Source of the DNA: Gnetum montanum
Taxonomy: Eukaryota; Streptophyta; Gnetopsida; Gnetales; Gnetaceae
Assembly (NCBI GenBank): GCA_015680685.1
Contig: MNCI01016246.1
Location: 37,573-69,856 of the forward strand
Direction: 5' to 3'
Length of the DNA stretch: 32,284 nucleotides
The notes under the pieces are model-generated. The model searched no databases. It was not told the origin of the DNA and worked only from the letters and a program-made list of their open reading frames with translations. Numbering within the stretch: the stretch's first letter is position 1; each line of letters starts with the position of its first letter. Below are positions 10,026 to 19,215 of this stretch, in pieces. Made by a program: the position numbers and the translations under genes.

Positions 10026-11130
10026 TGTTGAGGCCAACCTCACCTAACTTGATTGTATAATCCAAGCGATTTTTGTGGTATTTAAGCCAACTCAACAGCA
10101 ACAATTAGTACTAAAAACTATAGAGTTATTCAAAAATAAAATTTGGAACAAAATGTTATCAACAAAAGGGTTTGCAAGTAAAGGTAACATCAACCATATA
10201 GCCTAGGAAGAAGTTTATGCTCTTCGCATAACGAATAACGCAATGATGCGTTACACTACATTCTATGTAAATCACAAAATCATAATTATTACGTTTAATG
10301 GTTTTTACATCAGTTTTCAATTTATCAACATTTTTAGTTAGCTTTTTCTCTCTTTCCGGTAAGTTTTTTTTTAAAAGGATTGAAACTGGGCTCTCTAAGT
10401 TCAACTTTAACTTGATGGTCTAAAATTTTGTGTTTGCCCATCTTGCTTACTTCCCATCAAAAGCAAGAAAGGTGATCTAAAACAAGTTGGACGCTATCAG
10501 CAGCCATGAAACTTACTATAACTTCTTATTTCCTTTATCTGCCTTTAATGATATGAGCTCAAGCTCATCCTCTTCCACCTGCTCGGTCACACAATCATGT
10601 ATTTAGAATTTTAAAAACAATTTAAAAATAATAATAATATGACATTAAAAAAAGCTGCGAGATTTTTGGGAAAACCCAGCCATTTCTGTATGCATCTCTG
10701 AAAGACATCATTATTACCCATAAAAGTTTAGGGTCTCTTTATCATTTATCTTGGAGGGACAGATTTTATCTACCTTTCAAAGAGGCACGACAATTTTTAA
10801 TGCTTCTTTTTAATGTAATTTAAAAATCAAAATAAATACATTATCAGTCTTTAAACCATTTATTTCCAGCCAGAACATTTATGACTTAGATGCCTGAAAC
10901 ATAATTAAAACATTTATGATAAAGGACAATTTTCAATTTTAGAAAAGTACTAAATGTTATACTTAATGTTAATGAGATATTTATAATTCTTGAAAAGAAA
11001 TATAACTTCTGGAAATCTTAATTACTTTTCAAGGCCAAATAATTTGAAAATCGTTCGAAGCCTCTACTGACTTCATTGACGCACTACAGAACCAACTTTA
11101 CGTTTTCTACTTTTCTTCCCCGTTTCTGCA
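10026..11130. other. Possible LTR start, then AT-rich sequence with nothing recognised
   Basis: TGTTGAGGCC at 10026 could be the 5' edge of a 3' LTR because of the preceding polypurine tract. No second copy exists in the window to confirm it, and an LTR end cannot be placed. The remainder to 11130 has no supported gene. The last bases before 11131, a pyrimidine-rich run ending TTTCTGCAG, look like an intron acceptor for the remnant exon that follows. Confidence 0.4.
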
Positions 11131-11327
11131 GAAAAAATGAGAGAGCATCCAAAGGCATGAATTCATGGGACTTCTTCACACATCATTCGCCTGAAAGCAT
11201 TGTAGACGGGAGCAATGCAGATGTTACAGTCGATGAATACCACAGATTATTGAACAATGTCAAACTCATGGCCTCCCTGGGCGTGAACTCGTATTGGTTT
11301 TCAATCTCCTGGTCCTGAATTCTGCCA
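11131..11327 (+). pseudogene. Beta-glucosidase (glycoside hydrolase family 1) exon remnant
   Basis: Family-1 enzymes hydrolyse beta-glucosides. The readable peptide holds KGMNSWDFFTHHSP, IVDGSNADVTVDEYHR and LMASLGVNSYWFSISWS, then stop-ILP. This corresponds to the N-terminal part of plant enzymes (pattern WD.FTH, DGSNGD, YHR, GVNSYRFSISWSRILP). The stop (TGA) stands where the family has Arg, a CGA to TGA change, and Arg to Trp is seen in FSISW's preceding residue. A pyrimidine-rich tract and CAG precede 11131, where these genes often have an intron. Similarity stops after ILP; both catalytic Glu regions are absent. It covers about 65 of roughly 500 residues and is a captured or leftover fragment. 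Confidence 0.85.
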
Positions 11328-12260
11328 GATCCGACCAATGGCGGTTACCTGGGGTGGTGCTGGCAGTTTCTCCATGCGGCGTTTCACATCGCAATAGTGC
11401 AGGGGCACGACGACGACAGTTGGCAGTTGATGGTGGTTTATTCTCCTGCAGGCCGCTATAAACAGGGGTAGCAGAGGGCGGTGAAGCTGCAGAAGGAGGG
11501 AGCAGAGGGCTGAGTCTCTTTTCTGACGTTCAAGGCGTGCAGACGGCGGGCACTGCGAGTTGCAGGTCGTTAAATCCTCTTCTCGGGCACTGCGAGTTGC
11601 AGGTCGTTAAATCCTCTTCTCGGACGTTTGCAGTGGATCCAGAGCTTGCAGCCAACGGCAGTCTTTCTACGCTGCCCGTGCACCGGAGTCTCTCTCTCCT
11701 GCAGGCGGGTGATGAGCAGCAATGCAGGCGAACAGATGCCAACGGCTGCTAGTTTTCAGGGAGCCCCCTTTCTGACATTCAAGGCGTGCAGACGGCGGTG
11801 AAGCTGCAGGCACGTTGCAGGTCGCTAGAGACGTCAAACGGACGCGATGGCACACTGCCAACGAGAGTAGCGGTGATCGCGTTCGAGGCTGGCAGACGAA
11901 CTGGTGGGGTGAGTGCCACGGATAGGGCCGTCCTTGGTTTCTTAAAAAAAAACCGGCTTCTTCTCTCTTTCTCAATGATTTTTGCATCGGCACAGAAGCA
12001 GAACATGAAAGGGACTGCGGTGGTCTCTTTTCCCCGCAAGCACACATGGAGCGGCGAGCGGCTGACAGTGGTACCCTTCTTTCTCGCTCATCCAGGGGCA
12101 GGTGATGCCAGGGTGGCTTGCAACAAGCAAAGAAACTGGTGGTACCTACACTAGAGCCTCCTCCTCTCTCTCCAACGTGCAGACGACATACTAGAGACAG
12201 TGAGACATACCAGAGACAGTAAGCAAGCCGTGGTGGTGGCCACATCAAGGTGGCAGTTAA
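11328..12260. other. GC-rich patch with internal repeats, unassigned
   Basis: This segment is markedly richer in G and C than the flanks. It contains a perfect 37-bp tandem duplication (11549-11622) and a dispersed repeat of about 30 bp (TTCAAGGCGTGCAGACGGCGG near 11529 and again near 11778). Open frames on both strands up to 193 residues give Arg/Ser/Cys-rich peptides matching no family I know, as expected from GC-rich sequence. It may be part of a mobile element that carried the adjacent beta-glucosidase fragment, but no terminal repeats were found. Confidence 0.45.
11549..11622. repeat. Perfect 37-bp tandem duplication
   Basis: Two adjacent identical units, each beginning GGCACTGCGAGTTGCAGG and ending CCTCTTCTCG (11549-11585 and 11586-11622). 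Confidence 0.92.
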
Positions 12261-12685
12261 CTTTTACCTTTCATTTTCTCTCTCCTGTGCATGGAGACAT
12301 GAAAACAAAAAGTGACGTTACCAGTCATGTTTTTCTCTCTTGATCCATGTGATGAGATCTATCTTTCCTTTTCCTCATCAGTTGGCGGCAGCTACAAGCA
12401 ACATTACGATACCATCCACAGGAAAATTTGCATTTTTTTCATTTTGGATTATTTATTGTACTCTTTTAAAATTGCACAAATTATTTAAGTTTTCAATATT
12501 ATTGTTAAATTTACATTTTAAATATTTATTTAAAAATATTATTATTATTGTTTTTGTGACATAGCTCTTTCTAGTTGAGGCTAGGCGCCCTACGCGATAG
12601 TCTCCTAAACGAGTTTTCACAGGTGTTGGCATGTCCAAAATTTATCATCAACAGTTAGAAGTTCGAAAGAACTAAGAAAGTGGAT
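12261..12685. other. AT-rich stretch, nothing firm
   Basis: No supported gene. A short RCWHVQ reading near 12620-12640 could be the decayed zinc-finger end of the integrase that follows, but it is out of frame with it and too short to rely on. Confidence 0.4.
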
Positions 12686-13469
12686 CAACATTATATGCCT
12701 TTACCAATTCCCAAGGGTCCATGGGAAAGTATCTATATGGATTTTGTGAGTGGTGTTCCAAAGATCTAAAGCGAAAATGATGGAATTTTTGTTATTATTG
12801 ATAGGTTCTCCAAGATGGCACACTTCATTCTTGCAAGAAGGTGAGTGATGCTTCTAATGTTGCAAATTTATTATTTTAGCACATTTTGAAGTTGTATAGA
12901 ATTCCCTTAAATATTTTTAGTGATAGAAACTCCAAATTCACAAGTCACTTTTGGAGGTCCCTTTAGAAAATGTTCGGAACAAAGTTAATTTTTTCTAGTA
13001 AATATCATCCATAATTTGATGGCCAAATGGAGGTGGTGAATAAATCCTTACTAAACATATTGAGATGTTTGTGTGATGGACAATCAAACAAGTAAAAAAA
13101 CTATTTGTGTCATGCTCAATTTTCATACAATAATGCTATTCATGTTGCTATTGGCGAAAACCCATTTGATGTGAACTATGTATTTTGTCCAAAGATGGTA
13201 GACACTTTGAAGAGCTTTGATAGTGAAGCTCAACTTAGTGTTAATTTTGTATGAGAGATGAGGAATCTCCATGCACAACTAAAATAAAATTTATAGAGAA
13301 AAGCTGAAGAGAGAATCCTTAAGAGGAATGAGGGTAAGCAGAAGCCAAATTTTACTATTGGTGACCTAGTTTTGATGCAGTTCAAGAAGAAGCAGTTTAG
13401 AGGTGTTAACTTCTCTAAGTTGAAAGCCAAGAAAATGTGGCCTTTTAAAATCAAGGCTGAGATCAATGA
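12686..13469 (+). pseudogene. Chromovirus-type Ty3 integrase fragment, truncated by the element at 13470
   Basis: The reading frame gives MPLPIPKGPWESIYMDFVSG and FVIIDRFSKMAHFI, typical of plant chromovirus integrases and different from the other integrases here. All three catalytic residues are readable: Asp at 12740-12742 (MDF), Asp at 12922-12924 (SDRNSKF) and Glu at 13030-13032 (GQMEVVNKS). The C-terminal block KPNFTIGDLVLMQ and the start of a PFKIKAEINDD segment follow, and the coding similarity stops exactly at the LTR beginning at 13470. One frameshift near 12840 and about eight stops are present. The missing 3' part (chromodomain, LTR) should lie to the right of the interrupting element, beyond the window. 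Confidence 0.88.
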
Positions 13470-13480
13470 TGATGAACTGT

Positions 13481-13556
13481 GATATCGCATAGGCAGTATC
13501 GCGTGAACGATATTGCATCTGCAATATCGGATTGACCATGCGATGTCGGATACCTG
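13481..13556. promoter_or_regulatory. Cluster of GATATC-type palindromes in U3
   Basis: About five variants of GCGATATCGC (GATATCGC, AGTATCGCG, CGATATTGC, GCAATATCGG, GCGATGTCGG) are spaced 10-20 bp apart, directly upstream of the TATA box at 13580. The same kind of cluster occurs at the same place in the other LTRs (30037-30130, 21690-21770 and from 31811). It is a candidate array of transcription-factor sites; no factor is assigned. Confidence 0.55.
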
Positions 13557-13579
13557 AAATCCCGACTTGGCTCCTTGCT

Positions 13580-13587
13580 TATAAATA
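13580..13587 (+). promoter_or_regulatory. LTR TATA box
   Basis: TATAAATA, preserved in the 3' LTR at 31910-31917 and, on the minus strand, in the inner element at 30023-30016. Confidence 0.8.
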
Positions 13588-14323
13588 AGAGGCAGTGCCC
13601 TTGGTTCCCAATAGTTAGAAGTTAGTCCCTTAGCCAAACTCTTGCCATTTTTCCCTCCAAAGTTAGAATTATTTTTGTGTGCTTCCAGTAGGAGTCATAG
13701 AGTGAACGGATCTTTATTCGAGTATTGTGTACCTAAGCACAATTTGTGTATGGTAATAAAGACGAACTTTATGATAAACCTTGCAGCATATAGAATAGAT
13801 TAATTAGTGTTAATTATTATTTAATGCTTTTGTAGTTAATTAATGATTTCTCTCATCTTACAACTCTTTTAGTTATATATACTCTTAGTTAAATACACTT
13901 AGTACGACCACTTCGAGCATGCCTGTAGCGCTTGGTAACCTAGTAACGATTAGCGTTTGGTAATCCCAGCAACGTTGCATTGGTTTTAGGATGTGTAGAA
14001 TAAGTGGGAATAGATACTGGTGTTAGGAGTAATTAAAATTTAGTTAATGAATAGTTAAATTAGATTAGTTACTTAGTTATTTTTCTCTCCCCTCATTATT
14101 AGCGCAAGATATAAAACACATAAAAGCCATAAAAATCATATGCCTCAAGCTTACTTAACCATACAACTGTGACATACAAGTACGTTTGGGAAGAAAACAA
14201 TTAATCAACCTGTTATTGTTCCACAAAGGCACATAGGCACTTAGTCCTTAGAATTTGACCAGATCATGTGTGAAATGCTCATATTCGTATCATTGAGCAT
14301 AGGGGTACCTCGGTGCTCATCAT

Positions 14324-14342
14324 TGGCACCATTGCCAGGGAC
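14324..14342 (+). promoter_or_regulatory. Primer-binding site for tRNA-Asp, three CpG-type mutations
   Basis: TGGCACCATTGCCAGGGA, one base after the LTR. The plant tRNA-Asp 3' end predicts TGGCGCCGTTGCCGGGGA, which the inner element has without change. The three differences are all G to A at CpG positions. Confidence 0.9.
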
Positions 14343-14454
14343 TTAGTTGTTTGTGTGATAAGTAGAACTTAGGAAATCATTCACATCGTTAGAATAAACT
14401 CTTAGGGTTGGTTAAGAAAAAGGTAATAGTACATTGCATACTAAACAAGACAAG

Positions 14455-16346
14455 ATGTTTTCTTCTTCGCACAAAAGCACTTCACCACCTAGGACTAACA
14501 CAAGAAGCAATCAGTGGCAAAATACACATGACGTTGACCCGCCAGTTCCTCAATAGTTTCGTGTGGTATATATTCATCTCGATGAATATATACTCACCTT
14601 TATTCTTCACCAAGACGAATAGTTGCATTAGCGTGACTTGGAAGGTAACATAGTGTTACCTCCTAACCATTTAGTCCCAAGTATGCTTCTTCATGCTCTC
14701 ACACAAATAGACATGCAACACTTACACGTAGAGTACATTGCGCAAGACTATGATTCGAGAGACTATCGTCCCACTGAAGCACAATGTCAAAGGGATTTAC
14801 AACAAGAGAGACACCATAAGTCCTTGAAGGGAAAATGGTCTAAGGATACCGCCCACGTTTTAAGCGAGATTGAGGGTGATGAACCTGCCTCAGGTAGTCA
14901 CCCACATAACGATGTTCCTACTCTTGACTTTGGTCAAGGGGTTGTGTATTAGAATCTTCATTCTACTATTCACAACCTAGGTGCTGATACCAATGGACAC
15001 AAAGCATCCGAAAAAGGAACAAAGACACTTGACAAAGGTGGACATTTTAATCGCAATTGCAATAGAGGCAGAGACCACCAAAGAGAAGGTAGTAGACATC
15101 ATCATGGTGGTGGTTCTCCTTCTTCTTTACCTTCATCACCTCCTTCACCCTCTCCTTCCATGTCCAGACATAGCCATAGAGAAACAGATCATGAGGATAA
15201 GGGAAAACAAAGTGGAAGTCACAGATGAGACAATCAAGATAGAGGACGAGGGAACTTTAAGGAATCACACCATAGAAGAAGGGAAAGTAGGGAACCACGT
15301 AGACACCATAGATGCTACAAACGAGATGATCATGATGAACTCCTACTTGCTACCAGAAGCATGCTAGACATAACTAAGGCTATGAGAGTTCCAACAAGGC
15401 ATCAAAAAGATAGTAGGATCAAGAGGTTAGACATGAATAACATCCCACGATTTGAAGGGGGATATAATGCTGATCCTCAAAATCACTTACAAGTATTTCA
15501 TGATGCGTGTGTCTTCCAAAACATAGAAAATGAATGAAAAAATCTTAAATTATTCCCAAGGACACTAATAAAAGAAGCTGAAAGCTGGTACCGGTCCTTA
15601 GAACTGGAATCCATTCATAGGTGGAGTACTATGTTAGAATTGTTCAACGATGAGTACCAAATGTACTCTTGAGTGTCTAACCTGCAGAAGCAAATCCAAG
15701 GATGGAAACAATGAAGTCATGAACCCTTGGATGCTACCATGGACCGCTATTATGCACTCTTACATCATTGTCCTAGCCATGGTTATTCATAGCAGGATCA
15801 ACTACGCCTTCTCGTAGATGGGCTTAGGCATGAAACAAGAAGAACCCTTGGGACTTATGCCCAAGGAAGGTTATCTGAGCTTAGGTCCCATCAAATTTAT
15901 AGATTACTGGAGCAAGTTGCTAAGGAAGAAGGTGAGCTATGAAAAAGAGAGTGTGCAAAGGAATATAATCGAGATCCTTCCCTCTGAAAGAAGGGAGTAA
16001 GATTCTGCGAGGATGAGGAAGAGTCACCACTCGAAGAGATGGTAAATAGGAAAACCTTGCCTATTCAAAAGTTAGCATAAGAAGTATTGACAAAGGTAGA
16101 CCAAATGTGGGACACTTTGGATAGTAGGTTCCAAACTATTCTCAAAGTAGTAGAGGATTCTATAGAGCGAGGTAGTGATCATGACAAAAGGAAAAAGAGA
16201 GAAGTAGAAAATGCACGTAACAAGGGTAAGGGTAAAGTTGCTATTATTGAAGACGTTGTGGACTCAGATACGGATGATGATAGTGGATGTGAGATTTGTC
16301 AATATGACCATCCTAAGGGATGTTGCCCTGTAATCTCACATTTATA
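14455..16346 (+). pseudogene. gag: gag of the outer element, single frame broken by stops
   Basis: Gag builds the particle. ATG 14455 (MFSSSHKSTSPPR) is chosen because the inner element's copy starts at the same point (MSSSSSYKSITSPR). The frame stays in register through the N-terminal block GNIVLPP...MLLHALTQID, a Ser/Pro and Arg/His-rich stretch, and the core IPRFEGGYNADPQNHLQVF, EAESWYRSLELESIHRWSTM, LRHETRRTLGTYAQGRL, to a zinc knuckle at 16288-16326 (CEICQYDHPKGCC, spacing CX2CX3HX4C, a spacing I associate with Athila-type gag). Stops interrupt the frame repeatedly (for example TAG after VPQ and TGA after ENE), but I see no frameshift. Confidence 0.88.
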
Positions 16347-17457
16347 GGAGTCTAGGATGTATGCACTTAATCCACATTTAAACAAATGGCAAACATCCCG
16401 ACGGTTACCTTATCCCCAAGGTAACCCAAGGTAGTTCCATCAACCTTTAACATATTATCCAAGTGGAACTCCACCATAACCAATTGAGCAACATCAATAG
16501 TGGCAGCACCCACAATTATAGGGAATACCACCACTAAGGCAATAATATCCTTACTGGCAACCATACCCATATAGATATTATGTGCAGCATCCAATCTCTC
16601 CATGTGACTCTGTTGGTCACGTTACTCCCCAACATCACTACCAAGCCTATGAATACTATAGGGCTCCTTCTCCTAGGGGCAACATTCCACAAGTATACCA
16701 TCCTTCCAATTTGGATGCATCTCTTCCACCAATAGCTTCATTACCATTTGCTCCAATAATGCAAGGTGAACTCCTTGCTCAACCACAACAACGCAATGCC
16801 ACAAGGGTTGTTAATCCTCAAAATACTATTGGTTCGGACAACCATACGAAGAAAAGATCTTTCTTTAGAACCAACAGTCCAACAAAGCCTTTGCAACCTC
16901 AAGTGGCTGAGTCTTTGGATGCCTCTGTATCAACTAAAGCTTCAAAGCCCCCTTCAAACTTAACACTGCATTCAATGCATACGGTCATGTTAACACATGT
17001 CATTACTTATTGGATCAAAGCTAGCCATCTTCCCAGGAAATTATTTCATCTTGGGAGTCTCCTAATATACCTACAAATCGCTGGGAATGAGCCATGTGAA
17101 GCTCTTTTGTATTTAGGTTTCGGTGTCAACCTAATATCCAAAGAAATATATAAGGCTTGGAACCTGGCCCTATTAAAAAAGAGTAATGTCCATTTAGAGT
17201 TAGCTGACTAGTCCATCACTATCCCCTTGGGATTAGTGAAGGACATTGTTACCACTGTGTGTGGGTTGTCATATCTAGCTGACTTCTTGGTGATTCAAGT
17301 GAATAACAGTAATTGGGACTTCCCAATCATAATGGTAAGGGCATGGCTAAGCACTATCGATGTGCACCTAGGTATCCATGATCTTTCCCTAGAAATATCT
17401 AAGGAAAACACTTTTTGGAAAGATCGAGAAGAAGAAGGTTCCATGTATCGCATATAG
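16347..17457 (+). pseudogene. Gag-protease linker and aspartic protease of the outer element
   Basis: It continues in the gag frame. A Pro/Gln/Tyr-rich linker (about 16390-16950) is followed by a protease domain with the element-typical flank CEALL-Y-L-G-F-GVNLISKEIYKAW. The catalytic triplet, DTG in the inner copy, reads Tyr-Leu-Gly at 17110-17118, so this copy is inactive. The second protease block WDFPIIMVRAWLSTIDVHLGIHDLSL follows. Near 17410-17430 a single-base shift moves the rest of Pol to frame 2. Confidence 0.85.
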
Positions 17458-18830
17458 TGACACAAGATGAAATTTCCTGCAGAGATCATGGGTTGTGAAA
17501 ATTTTAACATTGCCTACATGCAATTAGTGTGCACAAATGATCAACATAAAAAGGTGCCTATATGCAGTAGACACAAGACAAGAAGACACCCAGTGGCTGA
17601 TAGCTGATCAAGAAAGCAGCTCACTTCTATGCATGGAACTAACTGAGGGTTTGACTTGAACCTATATAGATAGCATTGATGCATTAGAGCAAGTCCACCA
17701 CCAACTTCCCAATCCTAACTTAGAAAATATCAACTGGGGAAAGTTGGAAATTCCTAAGAAATTTAAACAAGAGCCCTTAGAGCTAAAACCATTGTCCACC
17801 GGTATGGAATACATGTTCCTTAAGAATGGAAAATCGGTAATCATCAACACAAGAATTGCTCCACAACAAAAAGAAAGTCTGCTTAAGATAATAAAAAAGT
17901 GGTCAAAATCCTTCACTTGGTCATATCCAGAATTAACTGGAATAGATCCTAGGATATGCCAGCACAGGATTTACACTAACTTCTCCAAGAAGCCTCAAAA
18001 ACAACCACAAAGGCGATTGAACCCAAAGTTGAAGCAAGTAGTAAAAGAAGAAATCGAACAGCTTCTAAAGGCTAGGTTCATATACCTCATTGCTAATAGT
18101 GAATGGGTTAGCCCGTTAGTAATTGTACCTAAAAAGGGAGGAAAATGGAGGGTGTGCATAGATTTTAGGTTACTAAACATGGCAACATTCAAGGATCACT
18201 TTCTGTTGCCATTTGTTGACCAAGTCTTAGACACAATCATAGGGCATTGCTATTATAGTTTTTTGGATGGCTATAGTGGATACAACCAAATACAAATAGC
18301 CCTAGAAGATTAGGCCAAAACTACATTCACCAGTCCTTGGGGAACCTTTGCATATAAACAAATATTGTTTGGCTTGTGCAATGCCCCTTCCATGTTTCAA
18401 TGCTTAGTTCCAAGCATATTCTAGTAGCAGCTAGGAAATGGTGTAGAAGTATTTATAGATGACTTCTCCACTTACGAATCAAGCCTTGGATCAGTTAGAG
18501 CAAGTGCTGAAAAGATATGTAGAGACTAATCTAAGGCTCAACTAGCAGAAAAACCATTTAATGATCCAAGAAGGCATAGTACTTGGGCATAAAATTTTAC
18601 ATGCAGGGAGAGAGGTAGATCCTAAGAAAATCAATGTCATCCAAGGAATTACCCATCAACCGGAAACTATCAAAGACATTCAGTCATTCCTTGGACACAC
18701 TATCTACTATAGAAAATTCATAGAGAGCTTTTTTAAGGTTTCCAAACCATTGGTAGAGTTAGCAAAAAAGGATGTACCCTTGGAGTGGACCAGGGAATGC
18801 GAACTAGCTTTCCAAATTCTAAAATAGAAG
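17430..18830 (+). pseudogene. Reverse transcriptase of the outer element
   Basis: Copies element RNA into DNA. After a linker (CLYAVDTRQEDTQWL, LEQVHHQLPNPN) the RT domain shows WVSPLVIVPKKGGKWRVCID, LLNMATFKDHFLLPFVDQ, the first catalytic region FLDGYSGYNQI, SPWGTFAYKQILFGLCNAP, and the catalytic box FIDD at 18452-18463. All RT catalytic Asp residues are intact. An in-frame TAG at 18312-18314 replaces a Gln codon present in the inner copy. A shift near 18470-18490 moves to the frame carrying IVLGHKILHAGREVDPKKI and SFLGHTIYYRKFIESF. Confidence 0.93.
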
Positions 18831-19215
18831 CTGGTAGAAACACCCATTCTGCAAGCTCCTGACTGGTCCAAACCGTTCCATGTCATGACTGATGTATCCA
18901 ACTATGCCTTAGGAGCTATACTTACATAGTTAGATGATTAAAAATTCCCTTATTACATCCATTGTGCAAGTAGAAGTATAGCTGATGTACAACTTAACTA
19001 TACTACTACAAAAAAAGAATTAATGGCTATAGTGTTTGCACTAGAAAAATTTGGGATACAAAGTATTCATACACATAGATCATAGTGTAATCCAGGTTTT
19101 CATGAATAAGCCAATGGTAAGCCCCCGTATTATATGATGGTTGGTAATACTATAAGAGTTCGATCTAATGATGATCGATCTTAAAGGGATTGAGAATGTA
19201 GTTGCCGATCATTTA
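18831..19215 (+). pseudogene. RNase H of the outer element
   Basis: Removes the RNA strand after copying. Readable blocks are PILQAPDWSKPFHVMTDVSN (first Asp in MTD), NYTTTKKELMAIVFALEKF (Glu in KELMA) and, after a shift near 19050, IHIDHSVIQVFMNKP and VVADHLPRL, which closes the domain. Each block aligns with the inner copy. Stops and the frameshift remove function. Confidence 0.82.

Larger units (their letters stand above)
13470..14322 (+). repeat. 5' LTR of the outer element (853 bp)
   Basis: It begins TGATGAAC and ends CTCATCA, giving a 6-bp terminal inverted repeat TGATGA/TCATCA. The first 485 bp recur with substitutions at 31800-32284, which fixes the left edge. The right edge is fixed by the primer-binding site one base later. 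A TATA box (TATAAATA) is at 13580-13587 and a polyadenylation signal AATAAA at 13755-13760, giving a short U3 of about 110 bp before the TATA box. The five bases before it are AATGA; their duplicate would be outside the window. Confidence 0.95.

Noticed and set aside
11667-12248. 193-residue open frame on the minus strand
   Set aside because: It lies in GC-rich sequence where stops are rare, overlaps open frames on the other strand, gives a Ser/Arg/Cys-rich peptide with no recognisable motif, and spans internal repeats.
12541-12640. Helitron or SINE end suggested by GGCTAGGCGCC
   Set aside because: There is only a short GC-rich motif; no hairpin plus CTRR end, no Pol III boxes and no tail were found.
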